Shown: positions 1 to 10,559 of the stretch, piece by piece | Layout: every line of letters starts with the position of its first letter | How positions within the stretch are numbered: position 1 is the stretch's first letter | Origin: Schistocephalus solidus | Lineage: Eukaryota > Platyhelminthes > Cestoda > Diphyllobothriidea > Diphyllobothriidae | Reading direction: 5' to 3' | DNA: 64,000 nt | Assembly: GCA_017591395.1 (NCBI GenBank) | Contig: WEDG01004937.1 | Span: forward strand, 62,001-126,000 | Notes under the pieces: model-generated | What the model saw: the letters and a program-made list of their open reading frames with translations, nothing else | Databases searched by the model: none | What the model was told of the DNA's origin: nothing | Position numbers and translations under genes: made by a program

Positions 1-1608
1 CTATTGTACATTACGTAACAGAGAGGAAATAAAAATCGACTGTAACTGTCTATCTCCGACTCGGGAGGCGCACGTCGGCTTTTGGTAATCTTCGCCGCTG
101 CTGGCGCCTTCTTCCTCTTCTCCTGTTCATTATTTATGCATAGGAAGGACTCCACTTCGGTGTAAAACTCTGGTGGCCTTCCGGGCCCATCGGAGCTCTT
201 TGCAGTGTGTTCTTGACAGGCGGCGGACCAGCGCACTAGCTCCTCACGAACAATCTGACGAATATCCATCCGCCAGGCGGCTTTTCTCTTTCGTCGTAGC
301 ATCGTGATCGCAAATGCGTACTCCACCAGCACGCAAATGACAAAGATGATGGAAAATATGAGCCAGAGATCGAGGGCCTTTATGTAGGAGACCCTAGGAA
401 GGTTTGTTGTCATGGAGGAGGCCTGCGTAAGAAGACCAAGGAGACTAAGCAGACCAAGGGGAACCCGAGCTGGAGCAGCGTCCACGTTTACCCAAAGCTC
501 AAGAAGGAGACCATGATGATTAGGATGTTGGGAATGTAAGTAGTGACAAGGTAGGACCCTAACTGTCGTTTTAGGGTAAATTTGGCCAGCAGACAGGTGT
601 AGGCACCCGTAGAGGTATTGGAAATGGAGGTGCAATCAAGGGTTGTAAAGTTTTTAGGCGTGTTGAACTCTGATATCTGTAGCTTATCCGGCAGTTCCAC
701 AGGAGCGGTTTCACGCCAAACAAACTTTAGTTCACTTAATGTGTATCCATAACTGCCGATATTTATGTCACATCTTTGTGTGTCCATCGGAAATGTTTGC
801 AAATCCATCTGACAAGCAAATCGCATTGTAATCTTTTGGCTGTAGAGAACAGACCCATCGGGATAGACGCGGAGAAGATAATTTGGAAGGGTCATTTTGT
901 GCAGGTAGCCATCTTTGCCATTTCGGAAGAAAAGATCAGGAAGCCAGAGCATTTCCTTCAGTCTAGGGGCCACTAGTGGCTGCGTGTAGTTTCTAAAGCC
1001 TGCGGTAGTATTCCAAGCTAGGCGAGGGTCTACCCAAGTTTGGCGAAGCAGCGCGTCCATGTAGTAGTCCATAGTTCTCACATCGACCGAAAAGATGGCC
1101 AAAACTTTCATATTCACCTTCACTACAGTTGGAGTCTCCAGCATCTCTGTGGGACGCTCATGGGTCTTGTAGTTGGAAAATAGCTCTTCCAACAGTAGTT
1201 CTCTCGGCGTTTTGGGCATTTTTTGCTTGAGATTAGCGGTCTCCTCCGCATCCTCCTCCACATTTTCAAACCCTACAGCAGGCAACTCCATTTCTTCACT
1301 CCCGGGTATTCATAGGACTTCCCTGATTCTCTGGACTCATGCACATTGTACTCACTGGGCAGACTCTCTTCGTAGCTGACACTCGACATGGCAACCACTT
1401 CATCTTCCCTTCCTGGTTCTCCTGTTCCTCTAAAATAGTTTTGCTTCGGTGCAGGTTGAAGGCTTTTCCTGCGATCAACCAAAGCCGGTTCCTTTAGGGA
1501 GTATCGACTACAGTAGGTGTTCAGTGGAAAATGCAGATGCAAAAATAGGGTTAGCGCCATGAGGTAGCGAGGCAATTTACGACGGTGAACTGAGATGAAA
1601 TTCCTCAT
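1..1608 (-). CDS. Cys-loop anion channel (GluCl/GlyR-like), two frameshifts, C-terminus off the window
   Basis: A pentameric ligand-gated chloride channel subunit of the plasma membrane. The ATG at 1606-1608 precedes a hydrophobic signal-like stretch and an acidic N-terminal extension of about 130 residues. The ligand-binding domain has loop D (RQTWVDPRL), loop A (WLPDLFFRNGK) and the 13-residue Cys-loop CQMDLQTFPMDTQRC. A second cysteine pair (LDCTS...YTC) is typical of glutamate- and glycine-gated channels. M1 (YIPNILIIMVSFLSF) leads to M2 with the anion-selectivity signature PARV and the 9' leucine gate; 6' is Leu and 2' Pro, where glycine receptors have Thr and Gly. M3 and the M3-M4 loop follow, and M4 (IDSYSRFLFPL) runs off the edge. 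The frame breaks near 1301-1306 and 494-496, each fitting one lost base in a homopolymer. No intron is visible. Assembly errors in a live gene or an intronless retrocopy are both possible. The ligand is inferred. Confidence 0.88.
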
Positions 1609-4600
1609 TCTGTGACTGTTACTAGGGTGTTCTTTGCCGGGCCGTCTCCGCAGTTTACCTTTGTCGGGGTATCACATTCCAGGTGGTGGTTGAAAATGCC
1701 ATGGTCGAGTCTGCAAGATGTGCCGTATACGCTTACACGCGCGAGCAGCACTGCCCTGACAGACCTATGTGTGTCCGTTCACGCTCTCTCTCTCCCTCTC
1801 GTGCCCATGTCCGTCTGTCTACCTACTTTCTCCCACTGAACACTACTCAGACTCGTGAGGCTGACAACCGCAAGCCGAGGCAGCCGCGAAGGCAGAAGTA
1901 TTGCAATTTCGAGCCTGTTATTGTTGCTGCTGCTATCTTTGGAGAAAAGCCAATGGAGGGCCACGGAGCAGACAGGTACTAAGTCGCGTGTCGGACAAAC
2001 ATGCCTGCGTGCCAGTGAAGGCCAGGTGGAAGAAATTGTGGACAAACCACGAACAGGGTGACGGTTGAATGTAGTGGATTGCACCACAGCCACACGCACG
2101 GTGCGACACACACTCACACACCAGTAAATCCAGATCATCTGCATCAGAACTTCTACCTATCATTTTCCTTTTCTGCCCAACGCACCACCCCTGTCCCTCC
2201 CTCTTGTCTTGGCACTCTGCTACCTCAGTTAGTTGCAAGTATAATTGAACCCTTTCGTTTCTGCCCATGTTTATATGAGTGCACGGATGATGAGGGCGGA
2301 GGGAGGAGGTGAGGTATAAAGGAAACGTCAAATGGACGGTTGAAAATTTTACAAAGGCTTGCTAATCTGAAATTTAAAAACCCCAATGAGTGAGGTGGCA
2401 GCAGCGGAAGGAAATCCAATATACCTTTATGCATCTACGGACGCCTGTGAGCAATCACTCTTGTTTTAGTTATAAGAAGCATGTCAAAAAAATCGTTATT
2501 ATGCATTCTTTGGGCTTTTACTATTTTTATCGTTTAAAATAGCTTTTCGATTATCAAGTTATTTGTGGAACTGAGCTTTGCTAATGTTGTTTAAATCAGC
2601 GTACTTTTACTACGCGTGCTAGATAAGATTCCAAACCAACGTTTCCATAATCTTGTGCCGCTGTATGACAAAGTTGTGATGCGCTTCGGCTCTTAGGTGT
2701 TTTACTCAAGTGTCACATGCGCTTTCTCTTATAAGCTCCAGAAAATACCTAATTGTTAATATAGTCGTCTTTGGGAGTCAGACCCATGAACTCCTTCGTA
2801 ATATGGTCATTAAGACACCCATACGCACACGAGCTCCGAGCCGCCCTCTGGGAAATCCTCGTAATTTCTGCGGAGAGCAAGTCTTTTGTGCAGGCACAGA
2901 TGGGGGTCTGATCTTGTCAACCAGTGAGTCCGAGTCTGCCACCCGCTATTGGATACTTCGGTAGATGTAGTCCAAGTCTCCCTCACCCTAAACTTATTCA
3001 CGCGCGTTTCACCGATTGCCAACGTCAGGGACATGTAGCGTCTAAGAAGGGTGAATGAACTCAGAACGCTACGATCATCTCACCGAATCCCTGAAGGTAC
3101 CTGAAGGAGAATTTTATAATCGACAGACCTCATCACTGCCATCTCAGTCTACATTGGCCATTGACGAGGACAGAGGAAGTAGTCTCTTATTTGAACATAC
3201 AGAATGTGTCTTCCAGTAAAATGGCTGTAAACTAGTAATTATTAGCCGACAAGTTTCCAAACTGATGTGCACACAAATGACTTGGTTAAAGGGAACTATT
3301 CCGTACATTAAATTTAGCTGGGAAAATTGAAACAAACTAACAAATCCATCCTGTAGCAAGTTAGCACTAAAAATATGTGCAGTTCTGTAAATGAAAGAGA
3401 GCATGATATTACATGGTATTTTTATGATTGCAGTTTAACTGAAACAACTTTTGCACTTCTTTGGAATATCGTTCTATCGTGTTTGTTTAAAACTGGTGCA
3501 AACTGACTTACTTCTGCCTGCTGTTTACCATGTGAAATTAAAACCATCGCTTGTGCTGAACGTTTAAGTCCTAGCGACTGGCAAATTGGCGTGTCAATGT
3601 AAACATCGGGTGATATTCAAATGAAAGTAGATTCCAATGACTTCAGCTGTCATAACCCAATATACTGTATGTTTAGTTCTAGCACGCGACTTATTCGTGA
3701 GTGTGCCATTTAGTTAGTAACGAACTCAGATCCAGTTTATTCGAAGGAAGAATTACTAACAATATTTATGCGTAAAATGAGACTCTACTTGACTTTGGTT
3801 TCTACAACACGCACAAACAGAACTACCAAGAATTTGTGTGATGTAAGTGTGCGAAGCTTTCTACTAGTGGTGCACAAAGAACCTAGTTAACACGTGGTCT
3901 CCCTGAAGGAAGACCTCGTCACTTACACAGACTCGAATGTGATGCACGTCAATACGCCTTTTCCGAATGAGAGAATAAGGGTTCTTTAAAACATGTAATT
4001 CTTTCTATCAAAATCCCTCTTTCCAGATTACTTAGTCCAAATGAAGGGGTTTTCCGCATATTAACCTACAAAACTGAAGTCTTCGTACAGCTATGAGCTC
4101 TCAAAACGACATCTTGAGGGTGAAGGGCGTCTGTCCGAATACACGTGGACAAGACAAGCTCTTGCTCGGAATGACACCAAAAAACTGTCCAGTCGAGGCA
4201 GAAAAATATTCTACGAAGTCCGGTCAGCTTCGTGTTTTGGACGTGTCCAGAACATCCTTCTGTAGATTCTACGCAGTATTTGGACTCAGAGCACTGGAAC
4301 CATCTCTTTAAGGTTCTTTTTTAGGAAAAGGGAAAGGATACCAGTAGAGGTAGTGCATTCTGCACAGAAATTCAGTGGTGGTCAGAGGCCCAAAGGGTAG
4401 CAAGCTCGGGGACCGGCGCAGACATCTTTCTAGTAAGCCGCTGTGGGCTTGAGTGAATAGAAGTCATACAAGAGTCAGCCAGTGGCCATTACGTCAGTTG
4501 ATAGGGTGATAGCAGTTCGTTCATCCCAGTGATTGGTTGTGCCAAAGGCTCTATGCATGCAGTCCAACAGCTCGGGACCTGTGATCTCGTGCCCTCCTGC

Positions 4601-5100
4601 ACGGCGTGCATAGCGTGGGCACAAGAGCTGGACGGCGCTACGCCACAGCATCATTAATTATATTTGCCAGGGACCATTCTGGGTGGTCGAAGGATCTCCA
4701 AACTATCGTTTTCCAGCCAGCAGACAAATTCTGCTGTTCGAATTTCCTCTGGAGATATAGCACGCAATATTTGGCACCATAAAGTCACCCCCTTTCCTCT
4801 CTGACCTGATAGCCGTAAGGAGGAATGGTGGCATTCAATTCACCTTTAAATTAATCCATGCATTCAGCAACGTGAATAATGCAGAGATGACTCTTAGAAG
4901 CGTGTCTGAGCAGCTGAGCTGTCAGCTGATGCCAAACATAATGACGTGACTGCAGCGGTAAACTCAATCCTCAGCCAGACGAAAACGACAGATGAAACGA
5001 GGAATTTCATTCAGCACCTGCGTCGTTCCTGCTCAGGCTGCCCAAAATGAACCTTTGAATTTCTTATTCGTTGACAGGTTCTGGGTGCGTTAACTTAATT
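1609..5100. other. Intergenic DNA, no gene recognised
   Basis: No coding exon, RNA gene or mobile element was recognised. The first part is upstream of the channel gene and would hold its promoter and 5' UTR, but no TATA box or initiator is clear enough to call. Short open frames here (for example 4093-4311, plus) resemble no family I know. The part next to 5100 may belong to the Gypsy relic, but no integrase motifs were seen. Confidence 0.5.
2084..2125. repeat. CA-rich low-complexity stretch
   Basis: An imperfect run of CACA/CACG steps, about 450 bases upstream of the channel gene's start codon. It is simple sequence; no function is claimed. Confidence 0.55.
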
Positions 5101-5109
5101 CTGTCAAAG

Positions 5110-5560
5110 ATTCACAGTATCAAAAGCAGGTGCTCCCTCTTACGCCATCTACTACAATGGGAAGCCTACTCAAAGCGTCAGCCACTACGTTTGCACTACC
5201 CAGAATATAGCTCATTGCATTTGTGTAAGCGGAAAGAGTAAGTGCCCATCGTTGCATTCTCGGCGAGGAAATTTTTTGTATCCCTCGTTTTTCACCCAGT
5301 AAACCTAAGAGAGTTGTATGTTCAGTATGCAATTTTGATGGGGCGGCCAAAAGGATATAAGTGGAAGCGTTGTAGGCCAAATATTATTGCTAAGGCCTCT
5401 TTATCTAGCTGCGAATGGTTTGTTTCAGCCTAGAACATGGTTCTTGACGCAAAGGCGATCAACATATCGGCCCCAGAAAGCATTCGGTGCATGAAAACCG
5501 AACTCACACCGTACAGGGATGCATCGCATTTGAGTATGAAAATCTTTTTGAAGTCGTAAT
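5110..5560 (-). pseudogene. Gypsy RNase H fragment
   Basis: Encodes ILKCDASLYGVSSV (the first catalytic Asp of RNase HI in CDAS), then SQLDKEALAIIFGLQRFH with the conserved Glu, and finally SYILGSANVVADALSRLP with the conserved Asp. In the family it degrades the RNA strand of the RNA/DNA hybrid. At least one frameshift, near 5360-5380, and an internal stop break it. Confidence 0.82.
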
Positions 5561-5597
5561 GAATCTGGAGAGAAGAGGAGGTGAGGGCCACCTTTGA

Positions 5598-6568
5598 TCA
5601 TTCAAACGCATTTTGTTCGACTTCCGACCAGTTCCAGCAACGATTCTTTTCGAGTAATCGATAATGTGGCTTCATAATTGTAGCCGACTGATTCATAAAT
5701 CGACTAAAGTGGATAACCAACCCAAGGAATAAACGCAATTGACTAATATTGTTTGGGCGAAAAGCCATCTTTAAGGCTTTGAGCTTATGTTCGAGTGGGT
5801 GGAGACCAATTTTATCTGCCGTTAAGCCAAAGTACTCCACCGAGTCTGCAAGGAAAGTACCCCTATCTTTCCTGAGTTTTAAACTTGCGTCTTCTAAACG
5901 TGTTAGCATTAGATTTATAGTCTCTAGGTGTCTATGTTCAGACGGGCCCCTGTACTAATATATCATCAAGCTAGGCGCAAACGTAAGGTATGTCCTTCAT
6001 GAGGCTATCAATCAAGCATTAAAATAAACCTGGAGCAGAACTTACTTCGTTTGCACCTAAAGAAACCTCGGTGCATATTGATGATTATGGCGTCTCGGGA
6101 TTCGATATATAGGACGACTTGATTGTAAGCGTGCTCCAGGACCAAAATTGTGAATTTTTGGCCATCTGAGAGCGATGCGTACAGGTTTTCGTGGCATGGG
6201 AGATGATAATGGTTTAGTTTAGTTGCTGAGTTGATCGTCAGCTTTTAGTCACCACAGATACGTACGGAACCATCAGATTTAAGAACAGGGACTATTGGGG
6301 CCGCCCCTTCCGAATACTTTTCGAGCTCGAGGATGTCCGCTTTCGGTAAGCGATCAGATTCCTCTTTAACCTTCGGTGCGAGAGCATAGGGAACTGACCG
6401 AGTTTTGAAAAACAAAGGCCGGAATGCTGATTTTAATTTGAATTTCAGAGGTGAGCCGCGGTAGTGTGAAGTAGAATCATCCTGAAACAATTTTCTATAC
6501 TTAATCAACGGGAAATCTAGTGCCAGGTTGACACCAATAAAATATTCATAGGATAGCACAGAAGGCAC
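5598..6568 (-). pseudogene. Gypsy reverse transcriptase fragment with broken YLDD box
   Basis: The N-terminal RT part (6245-6568) contains SVPYALAPKVKEE and VPVLKSDGSVRICGD, the fingers region of Ty3/Gypsy RT. A stop replaces the next residue. The palm follows with EHAYNQVVLYIESRD. At 5962-5973 the catalytic YxDD box reads stop-LDD, because the Tyr codon has become TAG. The thumb (5598-5909) contains YFGLTADKIGLHP and the LRLFLGLVIHFSRF segment. Loss of the catalytic-box tyrosine together with several stops shows that it is dead. Confidence 0.85.
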
Positions 6569-6668
6569 GTGAAAAGGTTCGGTTTTCAGCTTCTTTTGAC
6601 CACATGAACCGGCAAATAATGTAGTTCTTCATCATGCTCAAATTCGACCGTAAAAACCCCTCGAACTT

Positions 6669-6990
6669 CTACGTTTTGCCCAGTGTAACTACAGAAAATA
6701 CAACGAGCTGGAAGGAGGTGTGGAACTTTAAGAAGATACGTCTCAATGTAACAGGTGCGCTAGTGTCTATTTCAAACTTCATGGGATAACGATCCACCGG
6801 AATTGTAATAGTGTAGGGCGATTGTAGCGGCGTGTTCGTTGAAAACATTCGGGGTATCGCTTCACCATCCTCAGCTGGATTCTGGTAGGTAGCATGTGTG
6901 TGTAGCATTTTAGTGTTCGTCCATCTTTTGGAGAAGCACGCTCGCTCGCTATGACCGATTTTCTTGCAAAACTGGCAAACTGTCTTCTCT
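6669..6990 (-). pseudogene. Gypsy CCHC zinc knuckle and aspartic protease fragment
   Basis: At 6936-6977 the minus strand encodes a perfect retroviral-type knuckle, C-x2-C-x4-H-x4-C (CQFCKKIGHSERAC), which binds RNA in the family. The same frame continues into IPVDRYPMKFEIDTSAPVTL. There FEIDTSA (6753-6767 covers DTSAP) matches the D-T/S-G active site of the aspartic protease, with Ala in the usual Gly position. The frame remains open to 6669 without an obvious flap region. Confidence 0.75.
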
Positions 6991-7156
6991 TGTCTACAGT
7001 CTGACTATCAAACGTGGTGCTGACCGCAACGGTAGCAGGACGGTAGTTGTGTTGAAGCAACAGATGATTGCTGTTTAGATGAAGCCCCGGCAGCGTTCAC
7101 CAGAGAAACACTCAATGCAGGTTCAAAGGATGATATCACTCCAGCATTTGACTGAT

Positions 7157-7579
7157 TCAGCTGCTGAAGGTTTTACCGTACGCGCTCTTGATGACTGGCG
7201 AAATCACAGGCCTTCTCCCACGACAAATCTCTCTTCTCTGATAACAGATATCCCGCGCTTTTTCATCACGCAAACCAAAGATCAACTGCTGAATGAGCAT
7301 TGCCTGCTCAAATTTGCCTACCTTGATCTCTTTATATCTGCAGTCCTGGATGGCTAGCGTCAGTTTCGTAATAAAATTACAAATGCCTTGATTGGATTCC
7401 TGACGCATCGGACAAAACCGATAGTGACTCAGAAAGATGTTGTCTTTTCCGCCCCACACTGCCTCGAGCTGTGTGAATGCTGTTTGAAAATCGATAACCT
7501 CTTGCAACTTAAGGGCGTCGAAGTAACGTTGTGCCAACTTGCCTTGATGGGTTCGGAGGAGTTTCAATTTAGAGTTCAA
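7157..7579 (-). pseudogene. Gypsy gag (capsid-like) fragment
   Basis: An open frame of about 140 residues with features of Gypsy gag from worms: a ...RFCPMRQESNQGI... segment followed by FITKLTLAIQDCRYKE and QQLIFGLRDEKARD. In the family this protein coats the RNA in the virus-like particle. It lies directly upstream, on the minus strand, of the zinc-knuckle region, as expected for gag. The start is not well defined: the ATG at 7577-7579 is simply the first in frame. Continuity with the knuckle is lost by frameshift. Confidence 0.7.
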
Positions 7580-7599
7580 CGTCTAGTGTACACGTGGGT

Positions 7600-8530
7600 G
7601 ACAACATCGGAATCAGTTCAATATACCGTCAAATGTCTTTCTCCATTGTAACCAGGAGTCCTTTGAGGGTTTCGGATCGTTTTGCGGCCAGAAAGGTATC
7701 GGTGTAGGCAATAATGAAGCCATGTTCATTGAGCTGCGTTGCCAAGGTTATGTATCCAACACAGCAGGCCAGTAGTAAACACGGCGTGTACTGAGGACGG
7801 AAAACAGCACATGTGAGTCCTAGGGGACACATCAGGGTATATGGCAAAGCGGGAATGTCATAGGCTGAAGGGTGACCATTCAGAACAAAGATGGTCTGGC
7901 CGTGCGTACATGACCTTGAAAGTTGCCTTGTCGCGTGCGGGGGCGTCATGTCCTGCCATGCGGGTCACGTACACTGCATTTTCCACAGACCAGAGCGTTC
8001 CATCGACGTATTGGACAAGAGGGACAGTATTTTAACTGCTAAATACTTGCTGGAGGATCTTCATTTCTTTGTAAAAACAACTGCGAAAAATGTTTACCCA
8101 ACAAATCAGTGTAACATTGTTGGAAAGTAAGAATACATGTGTCATCTGGCTAATCGACCGATGCAGGGTGAAATTCAAATAAACAGCATTTGCCTGCTTC
8201 TTTAGTATCTTATCCTACCCATCACATCACTGAGGGGGACTTCAACTTATGGACTCGAAAAATGGCTGTTTTTAACTTCTTTTTTCTGTTCACTGCTGCC
8301 AACACGATGGTCAGCTTCTTAAAGTGGTTTTTGGTGGAAACTATTGGCTTATCCCATGCGTTGGAGAACTCTTCGATAAGTTGATATTTTATAATGATAT
8401 ATGTTGTCAGTTCGTTCATTTTGTGACTCTCGACACGCGCTTTTGAATGCGTTAGATTTTGTTTTATTCATATCATTCTTTGATTAAATACAGGACGACG
8501 AATATTACTATTTATACCATATTCTATTAT
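7600..8530. other. No gene recognised next to the Gypsy relic
   Basis: Open frames in this stretch (for example 7629-7949 minus) match no family I recognise. The part nearest 7600 may hold the remains of the 5' end or LTR of the Gypsy element, but no terminal TG...CA pair or matching 3' copy was found. Confidence 0.4.
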
Positions 8531-8531
8531 T

Positions 8532-8640
8532 TAGATTTTCTAAAAAGGGCAAAGCCTTGGAGGCCGCTAGAAAAAACGGAGCTGTTTACTTTGAAGATTA
8601 CATTGCTGAAGGAAACCCAGAAAATGCTTTCACCCTTTGA
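8532..8640 (+). CDS. Possible terminal exon of an unknown gene
   Basis: A TTTAG-type acceptor lies just before 8532. It is followed by an open stretch (KGKALEAARKNGAVYF, then EDYIAEGNPENAF) that ends in TGA at 8638-8640. A canonical AATAAA follows 58 bases later. The amino-acid composition is protein-like rather than AT-driven noise. No upstream exon was found and I do not recognise the family. It could equally be a chance open frame or part of an old repeat. Confidence 0.2.
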
Positions 8641-8697
8641 AAGAAGGCGATTTATCTACAACAGGCACTCCGCGCATTGAACCGGAGGACAGACTTC

Positions 8698-8703
8698 AAT
8701 AAA
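8698..8703 (+). terminator. AATAAA, possible poly(A) signal
   Basis: A canonical hexamer at a plausible distance after the TGA of the candidate exon. In AT-rich DNA the hexamer is common by chance. Confidence 0.2.
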
Positions 8704-8866
8704 GATTGTCTCAATTTTTAAATCCTTGCAGATCCTCGTGCAACAATCCGGTAATTGTGTACGGAAATGGGATGTGGCACACTGACAATAGCCCGACATC
8801 CTCAATTGATAGAAAGGTCTACAATCATTGACTGCGGACGACAAGACGCAAGGTTGGCATATTTCT

Positions 8867-9173
8867 GCCTTATTAGTAGCCCGGCATCGCTTCACCCGTC
8901 GACACCATAAACCCATTTGTCACTGATTAGTACTTGTGATGCAACAAGGCATTTATACATTAATATGAAACAAAGGAAACCAAGACTGAACTCCGAAAGG
9001 AAAGCCCCTTCTCGAAATCGATAAATCTAGACATCAGAAATGTTCATTTTTGATGACCCGACCCGACACTATTTTCTTTGAGCTGTAAATAATCGTAAGT
9101 TACTTAAGATTAAAATTATAAGCATACTGTGAATCAGTTAGTTAGAGAAAAATATAGTATGCATAATATGAAT
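8867..9173. repeat. Unit 1 of a diverged 307-bp tandem duplication
   Basis: Landmarks shared with the next unit, in the same order, are CGGCATCGCTTC, a GTCA(C/G)TGATTAG stretch, a GAAATGTTCATTTT core and GAGCTG(T/A)AAATAATCG. They are followed by a TTAGAGAAAAATAT stretch and GAATGCC. Divergence is considerable, so the duplication is old. Confidence 0.7.
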
Positions 9174-9406
9174 GCCCTATTACTCACCTGGCATCGCTTC
9201 GCTAGTCAACGCCTTTACCCGTTTTGTCAGTGATTAGAAGTTCTGATGACAAATGGTGCTTATATGTTAACATAAAAAATAGGAAATAATAGCTAAGCTC
9301 CCAACAGGCAAGCAACATCTCAAAATCGATTGAGAATAGATGTCGGAAATGTTCATTTTCGTTGACCCGGCACTCTATTTTTCTGAGCTGAAAATAATCG
9401 AAAGTT

Positions 9407-9795
9407 AATTAAAATATGGCCGCCTGAACATGACAGGGGAATAGGAACTACCATGCCCGTTTAAGATAGTTGGCCTTACGGTAAATTTCAGGAACAGTAA
9501 AGATACCCTAACACTAAAACTAAACTGTCACCTTAGTCTAAGCCCTTACCCTACCCTAATTCTCAACCTTACAGGTAACAATACAAAAACCTTAACCCTT
9601 AGCCTAATCAGAACCCTAACACCAACTCTGACCTTGATCTCGAAATCAAACCTAACTCAAATTAACCACATCCTTAACCTTAATCATAAACATAATTTCC
9701 TTGAGATTTTGTGCAACGCCACATGTATTGTTGACAATTCCTTTTTCCCATATCCTGTTAAGGTAGGCATATAATACATCATTATCAATTAAAAT
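9407..9795. mobile_element. CCCTAA-rich insertion with 9-bp direct repeats
   Basis: AATTAAAAT occurs at 9407-9415 and again at 9787-9795. Between them lie 371 bases absent from the matching position of unit 1, where the sequence reads GATTAAAATTATA only once. The insert has no ORF and no clear terminal inverted repeats, and its centre is a degenerate CCCTAA tract. The pattern fits a small non-autonomous element with a target-site duplication. Confidence 0.5.
9500..9690. repeat. Degenerate telomere-like CCCTAA tract
   Basis: Many ACCCTAA, CCTTAACC and CCTAAC words occur without strict periodicity. It resembles an old interstitial telomeric-type array, C-strand on the plus strand. It is too degenerate to be a functional telomere. 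Confidence 0.6.
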
Positions 9796-9979
9796 TATAC
9801 GAATACTCTGATGGCACGTGGGTAGAGAAAAAAATAATATATGATCTGAATGCCTCAAACAAAATATAACATAATAAAATGCTTTACAGGTGAAAAGCAC
9901 ACGAACTTATAGGAGAGTTAAGTAAAAAGGATTAAATTTCCGGCCAAACGAGATAATGATCGCTATGAATATCACCCCT

Positions 9980-10300
9980 ATGCTTGATTCTATTCCCTAG
10001 GATCTTGCATTTGCGATCCTCGATTTAGTCCTGCAAGGCTTATACGATCAAAGAGAGAACCGCCTCGTTCACAACCAACTCCAGCAACTCTTGAAATTCA
10101 GTCTGAAGACGCACTTCACTTTCGGCGCTACAAGCAACTGAACGGCATGCCAATGGGCTCACCGATTTTGAGCCACAAGGCCGATACGTGCGTGTGGATG
10201 GCCCCTTCGTTGTCACCAAATGGCGTCGGTTGCTGGCATTTAAAGAACGCCGTCTTCACGGACAATAAATTTAACCTTTTAGCATGGTTAGGAAAGGGGC
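9980..10300 (+). mobile_element. Penelope-like element reverse transcriptase relic
   Basis: The plus strand reads DSIP-stop-DLAFAILDLVLQ, then ENRLVHNQLQQLLKFSLKTH and FTFGATS. After a frameshift comes YKQLNGMPMGSPI. These are the PLE RT blocks around motif A and the hallmark GMPMGSPI box. Further frame changes give VDGPFVV and LLAFKER, then NAVFTDNKFNL, where the catalytic YVDD has decayed. No GIY-YIG endonuclease was recognised downstream. In the family this enzyme copies RNA into DNA at the insertion site. Confidence 0.78.
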
Positions 10301-10559
10301 AGATAGAGAACATAAACAGCTGTGTCCTCGCGCATGTGGTATACACAGGTTATCGTGTAAATGCCAAAGAGGCCTTCCTTGTAATTTACAAGGTCACCTC
10401 AACCTATTCAAAATTCCTTGGACAGCGTCTGTTGGCTACGGCAGAAGCATCTGCAATCAGGCTACACAAACCGGTCCTGTGCGCTCAAAGGAACTTTATA
10501 CAGGCACCGCAATCACCGTGGCTGAAAGCCACCAATTTAGCCGCCCGCATCTAATTACC

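Larger units (their letters stand above)
5110..7580 (-). mobile_element. Ty3/Gypsy LTR retrotransposon relic (gag-protease-RT-RNase H)
   Basis: Reading leftward on the minus strand the order is gag, CCHC knuckle, aspartic protease, reverse transcriptase and RNase H, the Ty3/Gypsy order. Frames change repeatedly and stops are scattered, so it cannot encode a working polyprotein. No integrase was recognised below 5110, and no matching LTR pair was found by eye. It is either 3' truncated or too decayed there. The RNase H part is the best preserved. Confidence 0.85.
9174..9860. repeat. Unit 2 of the 307-bp duplication, split by an insertion
   Basis: The left part (9174-9415) and right part (9796-9860) together correspond to unit 1. 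The intervening 9416-9786 has no counterpart in unit 1 and is flanked by a direct repeat. Confidence 0.7.

Noticed and set aside
9500..9690. CCCTAA tract as a true telomere or chromosome end
   Set aside because: Too degenerate, internal, and confined to an insertion flanked by direct repeats.
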